Source: Candidatus Zhuqueibacterota bacterium (lineage in GTDB: Bacteria; BS750m-G25). Taken from it: a stretch of DNA of 43,607 bases. Below the pieces are notes generated by a model. That model was not told where the DNA came from, did not search any database, and saw only the letters and a program-made list of their open reading frames with translations. A program made the translations under genes and the position numbers. Location of the stretch: the NCBI GenBank assembly GCA_016783505.1, contig JADHWK010000017.1, positions 1-43,607 on the forward strand, written 5' to 3'. This document shows, in pieces, positions 41,628 through 43,607 of the stretch. The first letter of the stretch is position 1. Every line of letters starts with the position of its first letter.

Positions 41628-42923
41628 TTAACCTTCCTTAAACCGTTCCACCCTTAGGGTCATCCGATCCACGCCGATAACCCTGACCTTTGTTCCCGCC
41701 TTTATAGTCCGGGCGCTGGTGGCGTTCCATATCTCCCCATGAACGGATACACTGCCGTCCTTAAAAACATTGGTGCGGGCCTCGCCTATCTCCCCCACCA
41801 ATCCCTCAGTCCCGGTGGACACCTGGCGCTTATGGGCCCGTAAGGCCATGGACAGGGCGAAGATGAAGAACAGGGCGGTGAAGATCACCGCCGGCAGAAT
41901 GACCCCCAAGGAGACTTTAAAGAAGGGCTCGGGGGATTCGAACAACATAATGGAACCTAAAATCATAGAAATCACTCCTCCCACCGTTAACATACCGTAA
42001 CTGGTAATTTTGATCTCAGCGATGAACAGCACAATTCCCAACAGGATCAGCAGCAGCCCCGCATAGTTGATAGGCAGGGTCTGAAGGGCAAAAAAGGCTA
42101 AGATCAGAAAAATGGCCCCCACCACCCCGGGGAAAATGGAGCCGGGATTAGAAAGCTCGAAGAAAAGCCCATAGATCCCCAGCATGAGGAGAATATAGGC
42201 GATGTTGGGATTGCTGATCACACTCAGGATGCGATAGCGGAGGCCCATCTCCAACCGTTTTATCACCGCCTCCTTGGTTTTGAGGATTTTTTTACCCGCA
42301 AGCACCTCCACTTCCTTGCCGTCAATGCGGTCAAGGAGCTCTCTCAGGTTCTCGCAGACCATGTCCACCACCCCTATTTCCAGGGCTTCCTTTTCGGTAA
42401 TGGAGACGCTCTTTCTAACCGCATCCTCGGCCCAGTCCGGGTTGCGTCCCCGTTTTTCGGCGATGGAGCGGTTGAAGGTAGCCCACCAGTTGGTGTACTT
42501 TTCCATTTTGACATCAGAGGTATCCTGGGGACCGGGGGTAACCGGATGAGCCGCTCCGATGTTGGTGCCGCTGGCCATAACAGCGATGTGGGCCGCCAAG
42601 GTAATGGACACCCCGGCCGACACCGCCCCGGAACCGCTGGGAGCCACGTAAACGACGACGGGAACCTCAGAGGAAAGAATATGCTTGACGATGACCTGGG
42701 TGGCCTGAACCAGTCCGCCCGGGGTATCCATCATGATGATGAGGCATTCCGCTGAATCTTCGATGGCCTCCTCAATGGATTCCTTGATAAAACGAGAGGT
42801 CACCGGAGTGATGGCGTCGTTTATCTCAATCAAGTCCACCTGGGGCACTGCCCGGGTTTGAGAAAAACCCGACAGAAAAAACCCAAAAAAGCACAGACGT
42901 AAAAAAAGGGTATACTTTTTCAT
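41628..42923 (-). CDS. nfeD: NfeD-type membrane-bound serine protease
   Basis: 431 residues, full length. Signal peptide (LCFFGFFLSGFSQTRA), a ClpP-like domain with nucleophile Ser in GSGAVSAGVSITLAAH (about 100) and Lys in the EDAVRKSVS region, four to five membrane helices (about 235-355), and a C-terminal OB fold (GLVGEIGEARTNVF, GTKVRVIGVDRMTL). It processes slipin and similar membrane proteins. Slipin is normally beside it; here the cassette array intervenes. Its 3' end is the source of the three repeat copies. Confidence 0.93.
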   Translation of the reverse strand: MKKYTLFLRLCFFGFFLSGFSQTRAVPQVDLIEINDAITPVTSRFIKESIEEAIEDSAECLIIMMDTPGGLVQATQVIVKHILSSEVPVVVYVAPSGSGAVSAGVSITLAAHIAVMASGTNIGAAHPVTPGPQDTSDVKMEKYTNWWATFNRSIAEKRGRNPDWAEDAVRKSVSITEKEALEIGVVDMVCENLRELLDRIDGKEVEVLAGKKILKTKEAVIKRLEMGLRYRILSVISNPNIAYILLMLGIYGLFFELSNPGSIFPGVVGAIFLILAFFALQTLPINYAGLLLILLGIVLFIAEIKITSYGMLTVGGVISMILGSIMLFESPEPFFKVSLGVILPAVIFTALFFIFALSMALRAHKRQVSTGTEGLVGEIGEARTNVFKDGSVSVHGEIWNATSARTIKAGTKVRVIGVDRMTLRVERFKEG

Positions 42924-43007
42924 GGGATCAACCGACTATTTGATTGACAAAAGAACTTATCAAATATAATATATTAAAAAATTCAGTGATTAGCAACAGG
43001 TTTTTTG

Positions 43008-43112
43008 CTAAATCCGTTCTTTTTTCTTCTCTTTTTTGGCAGTCCTTCTTTCCTTCAACGACTTCTGGGGCTTTTTTTTCTTCTCATGCTTATACCGATC
43101 CTTTGTACCCAT
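43008..43112 (-). CDS. Small Lys/Arg-rich protein, 34 aa
   Basis: MGTKDRYKHEKKKKPQKSLK followed by ERRTAKKEKKKERI; more than half the residues are Lys or Arg. AAAGGAGGT stands four bases before the ATG, one of the best ribosome sites in the window, which is the main reason to accept it. It lies 84 bp upstream of nfeD on the same strand. The extreme charge suggests nucleic-acid or ribosome binding; no function is known to me. Confidence 0.65.
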   Translation of the reverse strand: MGTKDRYKHEKKKKPQKSLKERRTAKKEKKKERI

Positions 43113-43607
43113 GGTTACCTCCTTTCCTATTGTTTGGAGCATGAAGGTTTACGCTAAAAATGAAATCTCTATCCCTGAAAAAAAGATGTCATTCTGACCC
43201 CGTCCCAAGATCGTTCCGAAAGTTTCGGGGGAAGAATCTCTCTTTCCGTTCTGAAAGTAAAATTTTCATCTCTTAATGCTTCAAGGTGCAACCTTGAAGC
43301 AACAAAATAGGATTTTTTTCTCCCCTGTTCCCCCCTGGGAGCGTAGCCTCTTTCCGGACAGTAGCCCGGCCACCCTGGCCGTGCCTACGGGCGAGGCGGG
43401 CAGGCAGCCCTTCTGCTCCTCTGCCACTTTTTGATTTCAGATAGCTAAAAAATTACAATAGTTTTACGCGATAACTTTTTTAGTAATTCCCGGATTATTG
43501 TAAGTAGCAATATTTATATGAATTATTTTATAAATTGATTAACCCTCTATGAAGGGGTGATTACCACCAAGCCTACACTTCATCCCTTTAACAAGTCCCC
43601 CCTATTA
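43113..43607. other. Right-end intergenic region with repeats
   Basis: 495 bp without a convincing gene. It contains the perfect hairpin at 43278-43300, a GTCCCAAGATCG phrase and a GAGCGTAGCCTC phrase shared with 1918-1964, and a GGTG-ATTAC-CACC hairpin near 43557-43569. Confidence 0.5.
43278..43300. repeat. Perfect 10-bp inverted repeat hairpin
   Basis: GCTTCAAGGT, loop GCA, then ACCTTGAAGC. No adjacent T-tract. Similar in kind to the hairpins at 1853-1876 and 29234-29259. Confidence 0.65.

Noticed and set aside
42944-43144. Plus-strand frame of 66 codons upstream of nfeD
   Set aside because: It is the antisense of the small Lys/Arg-rich gene, which has a strong ribosome site; its Phe/Ser-rich product is what antisense of Lys codons gives.

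Overview
This window looks like the chromosome of a Gram-negative bacterium from a little-cultured lineage of the Bacteroidetes-like (FCB) group. A secreted protein carries a Por-type (T9SS) C-terminal sorting domain. Mpl and a lipobox NlpC/P60 protein indicate a diderm cell wall. The glycine decarboxylase P-protein is split in two (gcvPA/gcvPB). LexA uses a GAACA-NN-TGTTC operator. Housekeeping genes are GC-rich; three accessory zones are clearly AT-richer. Phylum-level assignment is inference; there is no rRNA or tRNA here.

Layout. 1-4.9 kb: partial UMF1-type MFS transporter, lipA, mpl and an inositol-monophosphatase-family gene. 5.1-10.2 kb: a small membrane protein, an N-terminally truncated dinB behind an SOS-box-controlled DUF6504 gene, a large TPR protein, and lexA with its operator inside the promoter spacer. 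10.7-19 kb: a chemoreceptor-like protein, then a long minus-strand run read efp, accB, accC, gcvH, gcvPA, [AbrB/PIN toxin-antitoxin pair], gcvPB. LipA would make the lipoyl group that GcvH carries. The toxin-antitoxin pair sits between the two halves of glycine decarboxylase, and its PIN toxin is broken.

19-25 kb: an AT-rich restriction-like island, read GHKL (MutL/MORC-type) ATPase with zinc ribbons, PD-(D/E)xK-SF2 helicase fusion, C5-cytosine methylase, Vsr-type nickase. 25-29.1 kb: thiC, a HEPN/MNT toxin-antitoxin pair whose HEPN toxin has an in-frame stop right after its RX4H motif, and ligA. 29.4-33.2 kb: NlpC/P60, slipin, a family-2 glycosyltransferase and a radical SAM/SPASM protein.

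33.6-40.7 kb is the most interesting part. Short genes, all on the minus strand, are separated by imperfect palindromes bounded by RYYYAAC and GTTRRRY cores: integron attC sites. This is a cassette array without an integrase in view (CALIN-like). In two pairs of cassettes sequence homology starts exactly at the G^TTAGG recombination point. Cargo includes a T9SS-exported beta-propeller protein, an L,D-transpeptidase, an NTF2-like protein, a TIGR04076 protein, a HEPN-like protein and several unknowns. The array lies between slipin and nfeD, normally neighbours. The 3' end of nfeD is present four times: once in the intact gene (41628-42923) and as three increasingly decayed copies beside the array. 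A small membrane protein gene and a 34-residue basic protein gene flank nfeD.

Three toxin-antitoxin remnants (PIN/AbrB, HEPN/MNT, and a frameshifted antitoxin at 34.5 kb) show repeated acquisition followed by decay.
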